From contig CALXAH010000001.1 of assembly GCA_944386225.1 (NCBI GenBank), forward strand, positions 1-64,000: a stretch of 64,000 bases of DNA. Direction: 5' to 3'. Source of the DNA: an uncultured Gemmiger sp. GTDB lineage: Bacteria > Bacillota > Clostridia > Oscillospirales > Ruminococcaceae. Shown here piece after piece: positions 17,080 through 25,079 of the stretch. The notes under the pieces are model-generated. The model saw only the letters and a program-made list of their open reading frames with translations, had not been told where the DNA came from and did no database searches. A program made the translations under genes and the position numbers. How positions within the stretch are numbered: the first letter of the stretch is position 1; every line of letters begins with the position of its first letter.

Positions 17080-18360
17080 TCAGCGGCGGATGCAGGCCTC
17101 GCGGTCGGGGCCCACCGAGATATAGGCTACGCGGCAGCCCACCGCCTTTTCCACGTAGAGCACGTAGTCCTTCGCGGCCTGGGGCAGCTCGTCCCAGCTG
17201 CGGCAGCCGGAGATGTCGCAGTGCCAGCCGGGCAGGTACTCCACAACCGGCTTGGCGCTGTCCAGCGCTTCACCCATGGGGAACCGGCCGGTGCGTTCGC
17301 CGCGCACCTCGTAGGCGGTCACCACCGGGATCTGCTCCATATAATCCAGCACGTCCAGCAGGGTCAGGGCCAGTTCGTCCGCGCCCTGGCAGTACACGCC
17401 GTACCGGCTGGCCACCACGTCGAAGGGGCCCACCCGGCGGGGACGGCCGGTGGCCGCGCCGTACTCATGGCCGGCTTCCCGCAGCTTGTTCTTTTCCTCT
17501 TCGCTCATGGCCAGCTCGGCGGTAAAGGGGCCCTCGCCCACGCAGGAGGAGTAGGCCTTCATGATACCGATGGACTTATGCAGCTTGTGGCCGGGAATGC
17601 CCGCGCCGATGGGGGCGTAGGCGCCGATCACGTTGGAGGAGCTGGTGTAGGGATAGATACCGAAGTCGATATCCCGCAGCGCGCCCAGCTGGGCCTCGAA
17701 CAGGATCTTCTTGCCCTCGTCGTCGGCCTGGGCCAGATAGGCGCCCGCGTCGCAGATGTAGGGGGCAAAGACCCGGGCATAGTGCTGCAGCTGACCCCAG
17801 ATCTGCTCCAGCTGGAGGGGTTCCACCCCGTACATGCCCACCAGCTCGGCATTCTTCCACTCCACGATGGTGGCCAGGCGGTTCTTGAGGGCGGCGTCCA
17901 GATGCAACAGGTCGCCCATGCGCAGGGTTTTCTTCATGTATTTGTCGCCGTACACGTAGGCAATGCCGCGGCGGGTGCTGCCGAACTTGGCGTCGCCCAG
18001 GCGGTCTTCCTCCAGGCCGTCCTGCTGCACATGGTAGGGCATGCAGATGGTGGCGCGGTCGCTGATGAGCAGGTGGGACGGGTCGATCTCCACGCCCTGT
18101 TCACGCAGGGAGGCGATCTCCTTTTCCAGGTGGGCCGGGTCAATGACCATGCCGTTGCCCATGACGCAGGTAACCTCCGGGCGCAGGATGCCGGAAGGCA
18201 GCAGGTTCAGAACGAACTTGCCCCGCTCGTTGACTACGGTGTGGCCGGCGTTGTTGCCGCCCTGGTAGCGCACCACGATGTCGTATTCCTGGCTGAGCAG
18301 GTCCACCATGCGCCCCTTGCCTTCGTCGCCCCAGTTGATGCCGGTGATGGCTGTAAGCAT
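17080..18360 (-). CDS. purA: Adenylosuccinate synthetase
   Basis: This 426-residue enzyme joins IMP and aspartate using GTP, the first committed step to AMP. The P-loop GDEGKG (residues 10-16), GGNNAGHTVV and the C-terminal GTP-specificity region (KDYVLYVEKAVGCRVAYISVGPDREACI) are all present, and the length is typical. I chose ATG 18360 because AGAGGGG lies 8 bp upstream. The ATG at 18378 would add six residues and has no ribosome site. It is monocistronic by position. Confidence 0.96.
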   Translation of the reverse strand: MLTAITGINWGDEGKGRMVDLLSQEYDIVVRYQGGNNAGHTVVNERGKFVLNLLPSGILRPEVTCVMGNGMVIDPAHLEKEIASLREQGVEIDPSHLLISDRATICMPYHVQQDGLEEDRLGDAKFGSTRRGIAYVYGDKYMKKTLRMGDLLHLDAALKNRLATIVEWKNAELVGMYGVEPLQLEQIWGQLQHYARVFAPYICDAGAYLAQADDEGKKILFEAQLGALRDIDFGIYPYTSSSNVIGAYAPIGAGIPGHKLHKSIGIMKAYSSCVGEGPFTAELAMSEEEKNKLREAGHEYGAATGRPRRVGPFDVVASRYGVYCQGADELALTLLDVLDYMEQIPVVTAYEVRGERTGRFPMGEALDSAKPVVEYLPGWHCDISGCRSWDELPQAAKDYVLYVEKAVGCRVAYISVGPDREACIRR

Positions 18361-18507
18361 ATTTATTCCCCTCTTCATTTGGCGGGCCGAACCTTGCGGC
18401 GGGAACGGCCGTTGTGTTGTACGAACAAAATTGCAGTATACCTCCCATGGCGGGAATGCGGGCGCTTTGCCACAAAAAAGCGCCCCGCCGGCGGCGGGGA
18501 GGCGGCG

Positions 18508-18720
18508 TCAGCCGCGGGTATGACGGCACAGCGGGCGGCGGGTGCCGTCCGGTTCCACGATGGTGGTGTTCTCCAGCTGGCTGACCAGGCTGCCGCGCAC
18601 GGCCTGCACATAGGCACAGCGCAGTTCGGCCTGCTCGGCCTTTTCCGCCTCGGTAAGACCTTCCGGCGTACGGCTTTTGCGGGCCAGCTCGTTGATGCGC
18701 TCGATCTGCTGCTGCTGCAT
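18508..18720 (-). CDS. DUF896 (YnzC-like) small protein
   Basis: This 70-residue protein matches the DUF896/YnzC family: an N-terminal helical hairpin (MQQQQIERINELARKSRTPE, GLTEAEKAEQAELR) and the conserved QLENTTIVEPDGTRRPL tail. In Bacillus the relative is an SOS-operon helical protein of unknown function. The start at 18720 follows GGGAGGT. It has its own promoter at 18794-18822. Confidence 0.9.
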   Translation of the reverse strand: MQQQQIERINELARKSRTPEGLTEAEKAEQAELRCAYVQAVRGSLVSQLENTTIVEPDGTRRPLCRHTRG

Positions 18721-18793
18721 GACGTTACCTCCCGGCGGGCGCGGTGCGCCCGTTGCTGTCGGCGCGGAGCAAATCCGCGCACATACAATAAAT

Positions 18794-18822
18794 ATTATAA
18801 ACTTCCTGCCGCCGGGACGCAA
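18794..18822 (-). promoter_or_regulatory. Promoter of the DUF896 gene
   Basis: On the minus strand TTGCGT (18817-18822) and a perfect TATAAT (18794-18799) are 17 bp apart. Confidence 0.75.
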
Positions 18823-18847
18823 GCCTTTTTCCCGCTGTTTTTGCGCA

Positions 18848-18883
18848 CAGTTGAGCCCGCCGGGGTGCCGGCGGGCTCAACTG
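18848..18883. terminator. Strong 16-bp hairpin of uncertain role
   Basis: A perfect 16-bp stem (18848-18863 pairing with 18868-18883) has a GGTG loop. It is followed on the plus strand by a T-rich but interrupted stretch. It separates the DUF896 promoter from the candidate RNA region, and no gene clearly ends at it. Confidence 0.5.
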
Positions 18884-18899
18884 TGGTTCTTCAGGTTTG

Positions 18900-19093
18900 T
18901 TTTACGGAATGTCAAAAAGAATGAATGAAGCAGTCCCATCTATGTGAACTCCCTGTCGGAGGGAGGGGCGTTGGTCTGACCCGCCCGGCCCCGGCTGGGG
19001 TCTGGCATGGGCGGGAAGCAGTAGAGCCGTTTGCGGGAGTATTCCCCCGCAGTGGCCGGAGTATGATTCGCCGCGTCGGCGGCGTTTTCGTTT
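18900..19093 (+). ncRNA. Candidate structured RNA, unidentified
   Basis: This stretch has no credible protein gene but holds several hairpins. CCCGCC (about 18980) can pair with GGCGGG (about 19010) around an inner CCCC/GGGG stem. GCGGG and CCCGC pair around 19033-19050, and ACTCC with GGAGT can close the unit. It ends in a tight 6-bp stem (19069-19074 pairing with 19079-19084) followed at once by TTTTCGTTT, a plausible terminator. The downstream queH gene has its own promoter after this point, so it is not an obvious queH leader. The length of about 190 nt would suit a 6S-like or other small RNA, but I recognise no family. Confidence 0.35.
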
Positions 19094-19165
19094 CCGATGT
19101 TTATAGAATACCCGAAAGATATGACCAATTTGTGTTGTGACTTTAAAGCATTTGCAAATAAAATG

Positions 19166-19174
19166 TGGTACAAT
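19166..19174 (+). promoter_or_regulatory. Extended -10 promoter of queH
   Basis: TGGTACAAT lies 30 bp before the start. The -35 region is weak and A+T-rich. Confidence 0.55.
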
Positions 19175-19203
19175 GGTTAAACCGAAACAAGGAGGGGACG
19201 TTT

Positions 19204-19827
19204 ATGCAGCCAAAACCCAATTATGACCGGGAAATGCAAAACTGCCTGGCCGCACTGGACGCCGGGGAACGGCCCCGGCTGCTGCTGCACGCCTGCTGCG
19301 GGCCCTGTTCCAGCGCGGTGCTGGAGCGGCTGTGCCAGCGGTTTGCGGTGACGGTTCTGTACTATAATCCCAACATCTGGCCCGCCGCCGAGCATGACCG
19401 CCGCCGGGACGAGCTGGCCCGTTTTTTGCAGCAGTGCGGCTGCGGGGCTGAGCTGGTGACCCCGCCCTATACGCCCGAAGAATTTTACAGCGCGGTACAG
19501 GGGCTGGAGGCGGAGCCGGAGCGGGGCGGCCGGTGTACGGTCTGCTACCGGCTGCGGATGGAACAGGCGGCCCGGTACGCGGCGCAGCACGGCTTTGACT
19601 GGTTCTGCACCACCCTGTCCATCAGCCCGCACAAGGACGCGGAGCGGATCAACCAGATCGGCCGCCAGCTGGAGGCCCAATACGGGGTGCGGCACCTGCC
19701 CAACGACTTCAAGAAGCGGGGCGGCTACCAGCGCAGCCTGGAACTGAGCGCCGAGTACGGCCTGTACCGGCAGGATTACTGCGGCTGCGAGTTCAGCGCC
19801 CGGCGTCTGGAAGAAAAAGCCGAATAA
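19204..19827 (+). CDS. queH: Epoxyqueuosine reductase QueH
   Basis: This 207-residue protein matches QueH (DUF208), the cobalamin-independent enzyme that reduces epoxyqueuosine to queuosine in the wobble base of tRNAs. The paired cysteine motif HACCGPCSS lies near residues 30-38, and RCTVCYRLRM, TTLSISPHKD and QDYCGCEFS supply the remaining conserved Cys ligands for the Fe-S cluster. ATG 19204 follows AAGGAGGGG, while an earlier ATG at 19165 lies inside the promoter. No other queuosine genes are in the window. Confidence 0.93.
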   Translation: MQPKPNYDREMQNCLAALDAGERPRLLLHACCGPCSSAVLERLCQRFAVTVLYYNPNIWPAAEHDRRRDELARFLQQCGCGAELVTPPYTPEEFYSAVQGLEAEPERGGRCTVCYRLRMEQAARYAAQHGFDWFCTTLSISPHKDAERINQIGRQLEAQYGVRHLPNDFKKRGGYQRSLELSAEYGLYRQDYCGCEFSARRLEEKAE

Positions 19828-19831
19828 GCAA

Positions 19832-19872
19832 AACCCGGCGGGAGGTCAGACCTTCCGCCGGTTTTTTTACTG
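19832..19872. terminator. Terminator shared by queH and the XRE gene
   Basis: A stem of about 13 bp (CCGGCGGGAGGT pairing with ACCTTCCGCCGG, one mismatch) is followed by TTTTTTT on the plus strand and preceded by AAAA. It overlaps the last codons of the minus-strand gene. Confidence 0.75.
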
Positions 19873-20220
19873 CGCGTTTTTCTCTTTGCAGGGCCGCAGC
19901 AGTTCCCCGGCCGCCGCCGCTGCGAGGCAGAGCCCCCGGTGCAGCGCCGGAAACCGGGCGGCCAGCGCCACCGCACCGGTCGTCACCTGCAGCCAGGCGG
20001 CGCGGCGTTCTTCCCGGCCGGGCGGGCCGTAGAGCAGGTGGTCCGGTGCGCAGCCCAGTTCCCGGGCCAGAGCCAGCAGCGTTTCGATGTCCGGGCGGCT
20101 GCGTCCGGTCTCGTAATTGGAAATTGTCTGCCGTGTGACAAACAGCCTTTGTGCCAGCTGATCCTGGGTCAGTTTTTTGCGCTGGCGTATCTCGCGGATG
20201 TTTTTGCCGATATCCCGCAT
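19867..20220 (-). CDS. XRE-family helix-turn-helix regulator
   Basis: This 117-residue protein has an N-terminal HTH_3 domain (residues 4-60: IREIRQRKKLTQDQLAQRL, then TRQTISNYETG) followed by a short Ala-rich hydrophobic segment of unclear role. The start follows GGGGAGG. The next gene upstream on the same strand is another XRE protein with membrane helices. They are separated by 73 bp and may be related regulators of one locus. Target unknown. Confidence 0.85.
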   Translation of the reverse strand: MRDIGKNIREIRQRKKLTQDQLAQRLFVTRQTISNYETGRSRPDIETLLALARELGCAPDHLLYGPPGREERRAAWLQVTTGAVALAARFPALHRGLCLAAAAAGELLRPCKEKNAQ

Positions 20221-20293
20221 GGGCCACCTCCCCTTTCGCTTTCAGCCTAGCACAAACGGGGCGGCTTGTCACGCAAAGAGGCTTTGCACGGCA

Positions 20294-20923
20294 TTATTTC
20301 AGGTCGCGCCAGAAATGCGCCATGGTCCCGCAGCCCACCGCCAGCCAGGCCAGCAGAACCAGCCCGTCAAAAACAAAGCCGGAATAGGGCCGGGGATAGG
20401 AACCGGCGGCATAGGTCAGCACCAGCCGCAGGGGGAAATAGGCTCCCATCCAGACGGCGGCGGTATAAAACCGGGCACGTTTGGTGCAACCGGCCGGGTC
20501 CTGGGAGCCCAGCACCCGATACATCATCTCGAACACGCCTGCCAGCAGAACACTGAGCATTGTTCCCACCAGGCAGAGCACCTCCGACTGATAACAAGCC
20601 GCGTTGATAAACTGAAACACCAGCACCGCGGCGCTGAGCGCGACGGCCCCCGCAAAGACCGCCCCCATGTAGAGAGGGGCGTTTTCGATCGCCCAACCGG
20701 TTTTGTGCGGCGCCGGGACGGTCTCGTATTCATCGTATAGAAGGTAGTCGGTGGTCACCCCGAACAGCCGGCTCAGCCCCAGGATGTTGGGCGCGTCGGG
20801 AAAGGCCGACCCCATCTCCCACCGGGAGATTGCCTGCCGGGATACCCCCAGTTTTTCCGCCAGTTCCTCCTGGGACAGGCCCTCTTTCTTGCGCAGGGCC
20901 AGAATTTTTTCCGCCATGGTCAT
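20294..20923 (-). CDS. XRE regulator fused to a membrane domain
   Basis: This 209-residue protein combines an N-terminal HTH_3 domain (about residues 5-60, SQEELAEKLGVSRQAISRWEMG) with about four membrane helices from residue 75 on. This widespread Bacillota type is a membrane-bound DNA-binding regulator. I chose ATG 20923, 10 bp after AGGAGG; a TTG at 20932 is possible. The membrane part probably senses an envelope or lipid signal, but no ligand motif is visible. Confidence 0.85.
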   Translation of the reverse strand: MTMAEKILALRKKEGLSQEELAEKLGVSRQAISRWEMGSAFPDAPNILGLSRLFGVTTDYLLYDEYETVPAPHKTGWAIENAPLYMGAVFAGAVALSAAVLVFQFINAACYQSEVLCLVGTMLSVLLAGVFEMMYRVLGSQDPAGCTKRARFYTAAVWMGAYFPLRLVLTYAAGSYPRPYSGFVFDGLVLLAWLAVGCGTMAHFWRDLK

Positions 20924-21389
20924 ATTCTGCAAACCTCCTGTGTTTTGGTGGTTTCAGCATACCCGATTCCGCCGGGCAGCGCCACCGCATCGGGGTCGCA
21001 ATCCCGCAACCAAATGTAACATCGGCGTTTTCAGGGCCAATATGGGGGTCCAGACCCCCATGCCCCCATCCCGCGGGCCGAAATTCCGGCCCGCTTATTT
21101 TGTCAAAAACGGGGCATGCCGCCCGACAGGCAGCGCGCCCCGTTCTGTTTTGCTTTTCCCGCGGGCCGGAGAATTCCGGCCCGTTATTTGCGGGGGGTAT
21201 GGGGGGAATGCTTCATTCCCCCCATATCGGCCCGGTCAGCGTCCGCGTCCGGCGCCGCCACCCCACGGACTGCGGGTGCGACAACGATGCACCCGCTCTG
21301 CTTCGCAGACCGCCCGGCCCGGTCGCAGGCCGCACTGTGGCCTGCGTGGCGGCACAGGCACACGCAGCAGCCAGGCTCGCGGGTTCCGG
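20924..21389. repeat. Palindrome-dense intergenic region
   Basis: No gene is supported here. Six near-perfect hairpins follow one another: 21042-21061, 21073-21094, 21162-21183, 21198-21226 (13-bp stem, CTT loop), 21272-21296 and 21324-21346. The second and third share the core GCGGGCCG...AATTCCGGCCCG, so they are related repeats. The right part holds one copy of a 33-bp direct repeat of the neighbouring gene's 3' end. It looks like accumulated REP-like or transposon-derived debris. Confidence 0.65.
21232..21264. repeat. 33-bp direct repeat, copy 1 (intergenic)
   Basis: This is an exact copy of bases 21386-21418, starting CCGGTCAGCGTCCGCG and ending GCCGCCACCCC, 154 bp away. Copy 2 spans the stop codon of the TPM-domain gene. 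Confidence 0.85.
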
Positions 21390-21418
21390 TCAGCGTCCGC
21401 GTCCGGCGCCGCCACCCC
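21386..21418. repeat. 33-bp direct repeat, copy 2 (gene 3' end)
   Basis: This copy covers the last nine codons and the stop of the TPM-domain gene and is identical to 21232-21264. Confidence 0.85.
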
Positions 21419-22421
21419 GGGTAAAGCCGCCGCCACCCGAAGACCGGCCGCCGCCAAAGGAGCGGCCACCGCCGAAGGAGGAACGGCCGGCACCGCCGCC
21501 CCGGGTAAAGCCACCGCCGCCCGAAGACCGGCCGCCGAACCCGCCGCCCATGGGAGGACGGGGGCCGCGGGGGGGACGGGGGCCGCCAAAACCGCCATAC
21601 GGCGGACGGGGCGGGCGAGGCGGACGCGGCGGACGCGGCCCGCCCCAGAAGCCCCAATGGGGCCGGTAATACCGGCGCCGGGGCAGCAGAGACGATACCA
21701 CCGCCAGCACCAGGATCAGGCCCACCACCACCAGGATCAGAATGGTGTTGGCCGCGAAGCCCAGGATGGTGAGCGCCGGGCTGGACACCCGGCCTGCCGG
21801 GGCCGTGCCGCCGGGAACGGGCTGGGCCGCCACACTGCCGGAGGCTGCCTGCACCTGGCTGGCGCTGCGGTTCACGCCGAAAGCCGCAGCCAGCTCATCG
21901 TAAAGGGCCGCCGCCGTGGCGCGCACGCCCGCATCGTAATCGCCCACCGCGAAGTCCGGCTCCATGTACGTATTCAGAATACGGCTGATGCTGCTGGTGG
22001 GCAGACGGGTCTCCAGGCCCGCGCCCTGCACGCACCAGTAGTCCTCGGCGCCGGTCACCAGCAGAAGCAGCACGCCCCGGTTGGTTCCCTCGTTGCCGAT
22101 CTGCCAGTCGTTGAACAGATCATAGGCATAGTCCTCGGTGGACTTGTTTCCGGTGAAATCCACCGTTACCACCACCAGGTCGCACTCGTCCACATTGTGG
22201 TAGAGATCATCGCCCAGCGCGGCCAGCCATGCCTCGGTATCGGCGCTGAGCACCCCGGCAGCGTCGGTGACATACCAGGCGTCGGAGGGGTACAGGTCGG
22301 CCCTGCTGTAGTCAAAGGGCTCGTTCTGATCCGAGCGGGACATCACGCTGAACGCCAGCACCACGGTGACCAGCACCAGGCCCACGGCCAGCACAACGCC
22401 CAACACTTTTGATTTGTTCAT
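21390..22421 (-). CDS. TPM-domain membrane protein with Gly-rich tail
   Basis: The 343-residue product begins with a signal-anchor helix (residues 5-27). It carries a TPM domain (about 45-185, with VTDAAGVLSADTEAWL and NRGVLLLLV), a second helix near 218-240 and a low-complexity tail. The tail has a Pro/Arg/Gly stretch and then two copies of RSSGGGGFTRGGGAGR. TPM domains occur in envelope proteins, some with phosphatase activity and a role in photosystem repair in plants. Bacterial members are often paired with LemA, as here, where it overlaps the upstream LemA-like gene by 4 bp. The repetitive tail is encoded by repetitive DNA likely to vary in length. Confidence 0.82.
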   Translation of the reverse strand: MNKSKVLGVVLAVGLVLVTVVLAFSVMSRSDQNEPFDYSRADLYPSDAWYVTDAAGVLSADTEAWLAALGDDLYHNVDECDLVVVTVDFTGNKSTEDYAYDLFNDWQIGNEGTNRGVLLLLVTGAEDYWCVQGAGLETRLPTSSISRILNTYMEPDFAVGDYDAGVRATAAALYDELAAAFGVNRSASQVQAASGSVAAQPVPGGTAPAGRVSSPALTILGFAANTILILVVVGLILVLAVVSSLLPRRRYYRPHWGFWGGPRPPRPPRPPRPPYGGFGGPRPPRGPRPPMGGGFGGRSSGGGGFTRGGGAGRSSFGGGRSFGGGRSSGGGGFTRGGGAGRGR

Positions 22422-23089
22422 GCAAATAACTCCACTTTCTCAATCTGCCAGATCCCGCCCAGCAGTACGGCCGGGAAACCGCCCAGCGTTTCGTTGAACG
22501 CCTGGGCTGCCTCGTTGTAGCCGTCGTGCTGGATGATATCCTGGCGGGATAAAAATTCGCTCCACTGGGTCTGCAGGGTGTCCGCCTTGCCTTCCTTTTC
22601 CGCTACCGTCGCCAGCTGCTGGTACAGCGCGTCCACCGCCGACGCCAGCCGGGCGTTGGCCTGGTACTGGGCAGCGGGGCCCTCGGCGGCGTTCAGGCCG
22701 TCCAGAGCGGCGCGGGCCTCGGTAACCAGCACGTCGTCCTGGCCCAGCAGGCTCTCGGCCATGGCCAGGATATTGGCGGCGGCGTTGGCCCGGGCGTTCA
22801 GGTCGGAGGCAATGGACAGCCCGTCCCCCCGCATTCCCTGCTCGTACAGGGCCCGCACATCGGCAGCCTTGGCGGCCAGCTTGCCGCCGCCCAGGCCCAC
22901 CACCGCCGCCAGCACCAGGATCAGGGCAATGATCCGGGCGGTCAGCGGGCGGCGCAGAGCCCCGGGCAGTTTGCCCTCGGCCTTGCCCAGCGCGGGCAGA
23001 CCGGCGGCGGTGTCAAACTCCGCCGTGTTCGGGTCAAAGGCCGGGGACGCGGGGCCGGACACCGGCCCGAAATCCTTCTGTGCGGCCAT
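22418..23089 (-). CDS. LemA-like membrane protein
   Basis: The 223-residue protein has a cytoplasmic N-terminus of about 50 residues, one membrane helix (ARIIALILVLAAVVGLGGG, about 52-70) and an alpha-helical exported part. The pattern of the exported part (ALYEQGMRGDGLSIASDLNARANAAANIL..., then the tail FPAVLLGGIWQIEKVELF) resembles LemA proteins. LemA/TPM pairs are common in Bacteria; their role in the envelope is unproven. It lies between telA and the TPM gene, with coupled translation (ATGA) to the latter. The family call rests on overall pattern and context, not a diagnostic motif. Confidence 0.65.
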   Translation of the reverse strand: MAAQKDFGPVSGPASPAFDPNTAEFDTAAGLPALGKAEGKLPGALRRPLTARIIALILVLAAVVGLGGGKLAAKAADVRALYEQGMRGDGLSIASDLNARANAAANILAMAESLLGQDDVLVTEARAALDGLNAAEGPAAQYQANARLASAVDALYQQLATVAEKEGKADTLQTQWSEFLSRQDIIQHDGYNEAAQAFNETLGGFPAVLLGGIWQIEKVELFA

Positions 23090-23090
23090 A

Positions 23091-24245
23091 TCAGTTCAGC
23101 TCCAGCAGCTTCTGCTTCAGCTCGCCTTCGATGCGGCCCAGTTCCTGCTCGGCGGCGGCGCGCTTTTCCTTGCCCTCGGTCTGGATCTTTTTCAGCTCGT
23201 CCAGGGTCTCGATCAGGCTGCGGTTGGTGGCCTGCAGGGTCTCCATATCCACGATGCCCCGCTCGGACTCCCGGGCCGCCTCGATGGTGCCCTGCTTCAG
23301 GGCGGCGGCGTTCTTCTTAAGCAGCTCGTTGGTCATGTCGGTCACGGCCCGCTGGGCGTTGATCGCCTGCTGGCTGTGGGCCAGGCCCAGCGCCAGCACC
23401 ATCTGGTTCTTCCACAGGGGGATGGTGTTGACGATGCTGCTCTGGATCTTTTCCGCCATGATGGTATTGTTGTTCTGGATCAGGCGGATCTGGGGGCCCA
23501 TCTGCAGGGAGATGTTCCGGGTCAGTTCCAGATCGTACAGCTTTTTCTCAAACCGGTTGCACAGGTCGGCCAGATCCCGGGCCGCCTGGGCGTCCTCGGG
23601 CAGGCCGCTGGTGCGGGCCTTGGCCTCGGCGGCCGCCAGCTCGTTCTCCCGCACGGATTTCAGCTTCTTTTTGCCGGCCAGGATATACATGCTCAGCTCT
23701 TTGAAGTAGGTCATGTTCAGCTGGTACATCTTGTCCAGCATGGCGATGTCCTTCATCAGCTGCACCTGATGGGCTTCCAGCATGCCCTCGATCCGGTCCA
23801 CGTTGGTCTCCACCTTGTTGTACCGGGTCTTCATCTCCTCCAGCTGGTTGCCCGCCCGCTTGAACAGGCCCAAAAAGCCCTTGGGCTGCTCTTCCAGGGC
23901 GTCAAAGTTCTGCAGCTCGGTCACCAGGCTGGTGAGCATATCCCCCACCTCGCCCATGTCCTTGGTGCGCACCTTGTCCAGCGCGGCTTCGCTGAAATCA
24001 CTGATCTTCTTCTGGCTGGCCGCGCCGTACTGCAGCACGATCTGGCTGTTGGTGATGTCGATCTTTTCGGCAAAATCGTCCACCATCTTCTGCTCTTCCG
24101 GGGTCAGGGGGGTATCCTCCACCGTCACCGGCTCCACCTTGGGCTGCTCGGCTTCCTTTTCCGCCGCGGCGGCGTCGCCCAGCGGGTCCAGGGTCAGGGA
24201 AGGCGCGGCGGGGGCGTCCAGGCTCAGGGTAATTTTTTCCTCCAT
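23091..24245 (-). CDS. TelA/KlaA family toxic-anion-resistance protein
   Basis: This 384-residue soluble alpha-helical protein matches TelA: a variable acidic N-terminus, then long coiled-coil helices containing KMVDDFAEKIDITNSQIVLQYG, KSVRENELAAAEAK, RNISLQMGPQIRLIQNNNTIMAEKIQSSI and PLWKNQMVLAL. Founding members were linked to tellurite resistance; Listeria TelA affects tolerance to cell-envelope antimicrobials. It lies between xpaC and the lemA-like gene, the usual company of the family in Bacillota. Confidence 0.92.
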   Translation of the reverse strand: MEEKITLSLDAPAAPSLTLDPLGDAAAAEKEAEQPKVEPVTVEDTPLTPEEQKMVDDFAEKIDITNSQIVLQYGAASQKKISDFSEAALDKVRTKDMGEVGDMLTSLVTELQNFDALEEQPKGFLGLFKRAGNQLEEMKTRYNKVETNVDRIEGMLEAHQVQLMKDIAMLDKMYQLNMTYFKELSMYILAGKKKLKSVRENELAAAEAKARTSGLPEDAQAARDLADLCNRFEKKLYDLELTRNISLQMGPQIRLIQNNNTIMAEKIQSSIVNTIPLWKNQMVLALGLAHSQQAINAQRAVTDMTNELLKKNAAALKQGTIEAARESERGIVDMETLQATNRSLIETLDELKKIQTEGKEKRAAAEQELGRIEGELKQKLLELN

Positions 24246-24290
24246 AATCCAATCGTCCTTTCTTCTAGCCGCGTCCGGGGACGCGCTTGT

Positions 24291-24950
24291 TTACTTTTCT
24301 TCGGGCTTTTGCGCAAAATCGCTGCCGGTCAGCCCCTGGCCCCGCAGCATGCCGTTCAGCACCTCCAGGTCGGCGCTCAGATCCAGCGCGTCGGCGGCGA
24401 ACAGGCTGTCCAGCTGGTTCTCAAAGGCAGTGGCGATGCTGGCCGCGTTGGTTTCCACCTCCCGGCGCACCGAAGCGGCGTTGCCGCCCTGCACGTCCTG
24501 GCCCTCCAGCCGGGCATACAGTTCCAGAATGCGCACCGCATCCGGCAAATAGTAGTTGGCAAACCGGCGGATCTGGGGGCCCTTTTCCGGGTGGGCCTCC
24601 ACCTCGGCCAGAATGCCGCGCCCGGCGGTTTCCATCCGGCGGATGCTGGCGGACAGGCCGGTGTCCGGGATCGCCTCATCCAGCCGGTGCAGCTCGGCCA
24701 GCTTCTGCTGCACCGATTCCAGCATGGCGTCCACATCCTCCCGCCCGGTCATGAAGGGCATCTCCATCCGGGTGATCCGGTCGGGGCACAGGCGGCGGGT
24801 CACCAGCCAGACCGCGGCGCTCACCAGGGCGGTGGCCGCCAGCGCCCACAGGCTGTACAGCGGCAGCACCAGCCCGGCCAGCAGCCAGACCGCCCCCGCA
24901 AAGTATACCGGCAGCACCGACCGGGTTCGTTTTTCCACCCATCTGCTCAT
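24291..24950 (-). CDS. XpaC-family membrane protein
   Basis: This 219-residue protein has two adjacent membrane helices (about residues 14-55) and a helical cytoplasmic part. The XpaC_N-type region contains TGREDVDAMLESVQQKLAELHRLDEAIPDTGLSASI and FANYYLPDAVRILELYARL. XpaC was named for hydrolysis of X-phos in Bacillus, but its biochemical role is unresolved. It is the first gene of the xpaC-telA-lemA-TPM operon. ATG 24950 follows AAGGAGA. Confidence 0.88.
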   Translation of the reverse strand: MSRWVEKRTRSVLPVYFAGAVWLLAGLVLPLYSLWALAATALVSAAVWLVTRRLCPDRITRMEMPFMTGREDVDAMLESVQQKLAELHRLDEAIPDTGLSASIRRMETAGRGILAEVEAHPEKGPQIRRFANYYLPDAVRILELYARLEGQDVQGGNAASVRREVETNAASIATAFENQLDSLFAADALDLSADLEVLNGMLRGQGLTGSDFAQKPEEK

Positions 24951-24987
24951 GGCGTTCTCCTTTGTTCCGGCCGGGGCTTGTCCGGCC

Positions 24988-25019
24988 ATTATAGTCCTAT
25001 TGTATGCGCTTTGCGTCAA
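24988..25019 (-). promoter_or_regulatory. Possible promoter of the xpaC-telA operon
   Basis: The minus strand has a perfect TATAAT (24988-24993) and TTGACG (25014-25019), but 20 bp apart, which is longer than optimal. Confidence 0.4.
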
Positions 25020-25079
25020 AAAAGCAACGAAAACGCCCGTTCCTACAGACAGGTTTTACAAAATGTTAACGACTGTCCC

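Noticed and set aside
18900..19200. PreQ1 riboswitch for queH
   Set aside because: The structure ends in its own terminator before a separate queH promoter, and no preQ1 aptamer motif is recognisable.
21232..21418. CRISPR-like repeat pair
   Set aside because: Only two copies occur, the spacer is 121 bp, and one copy is coding sequence; no cas genes are nearby.
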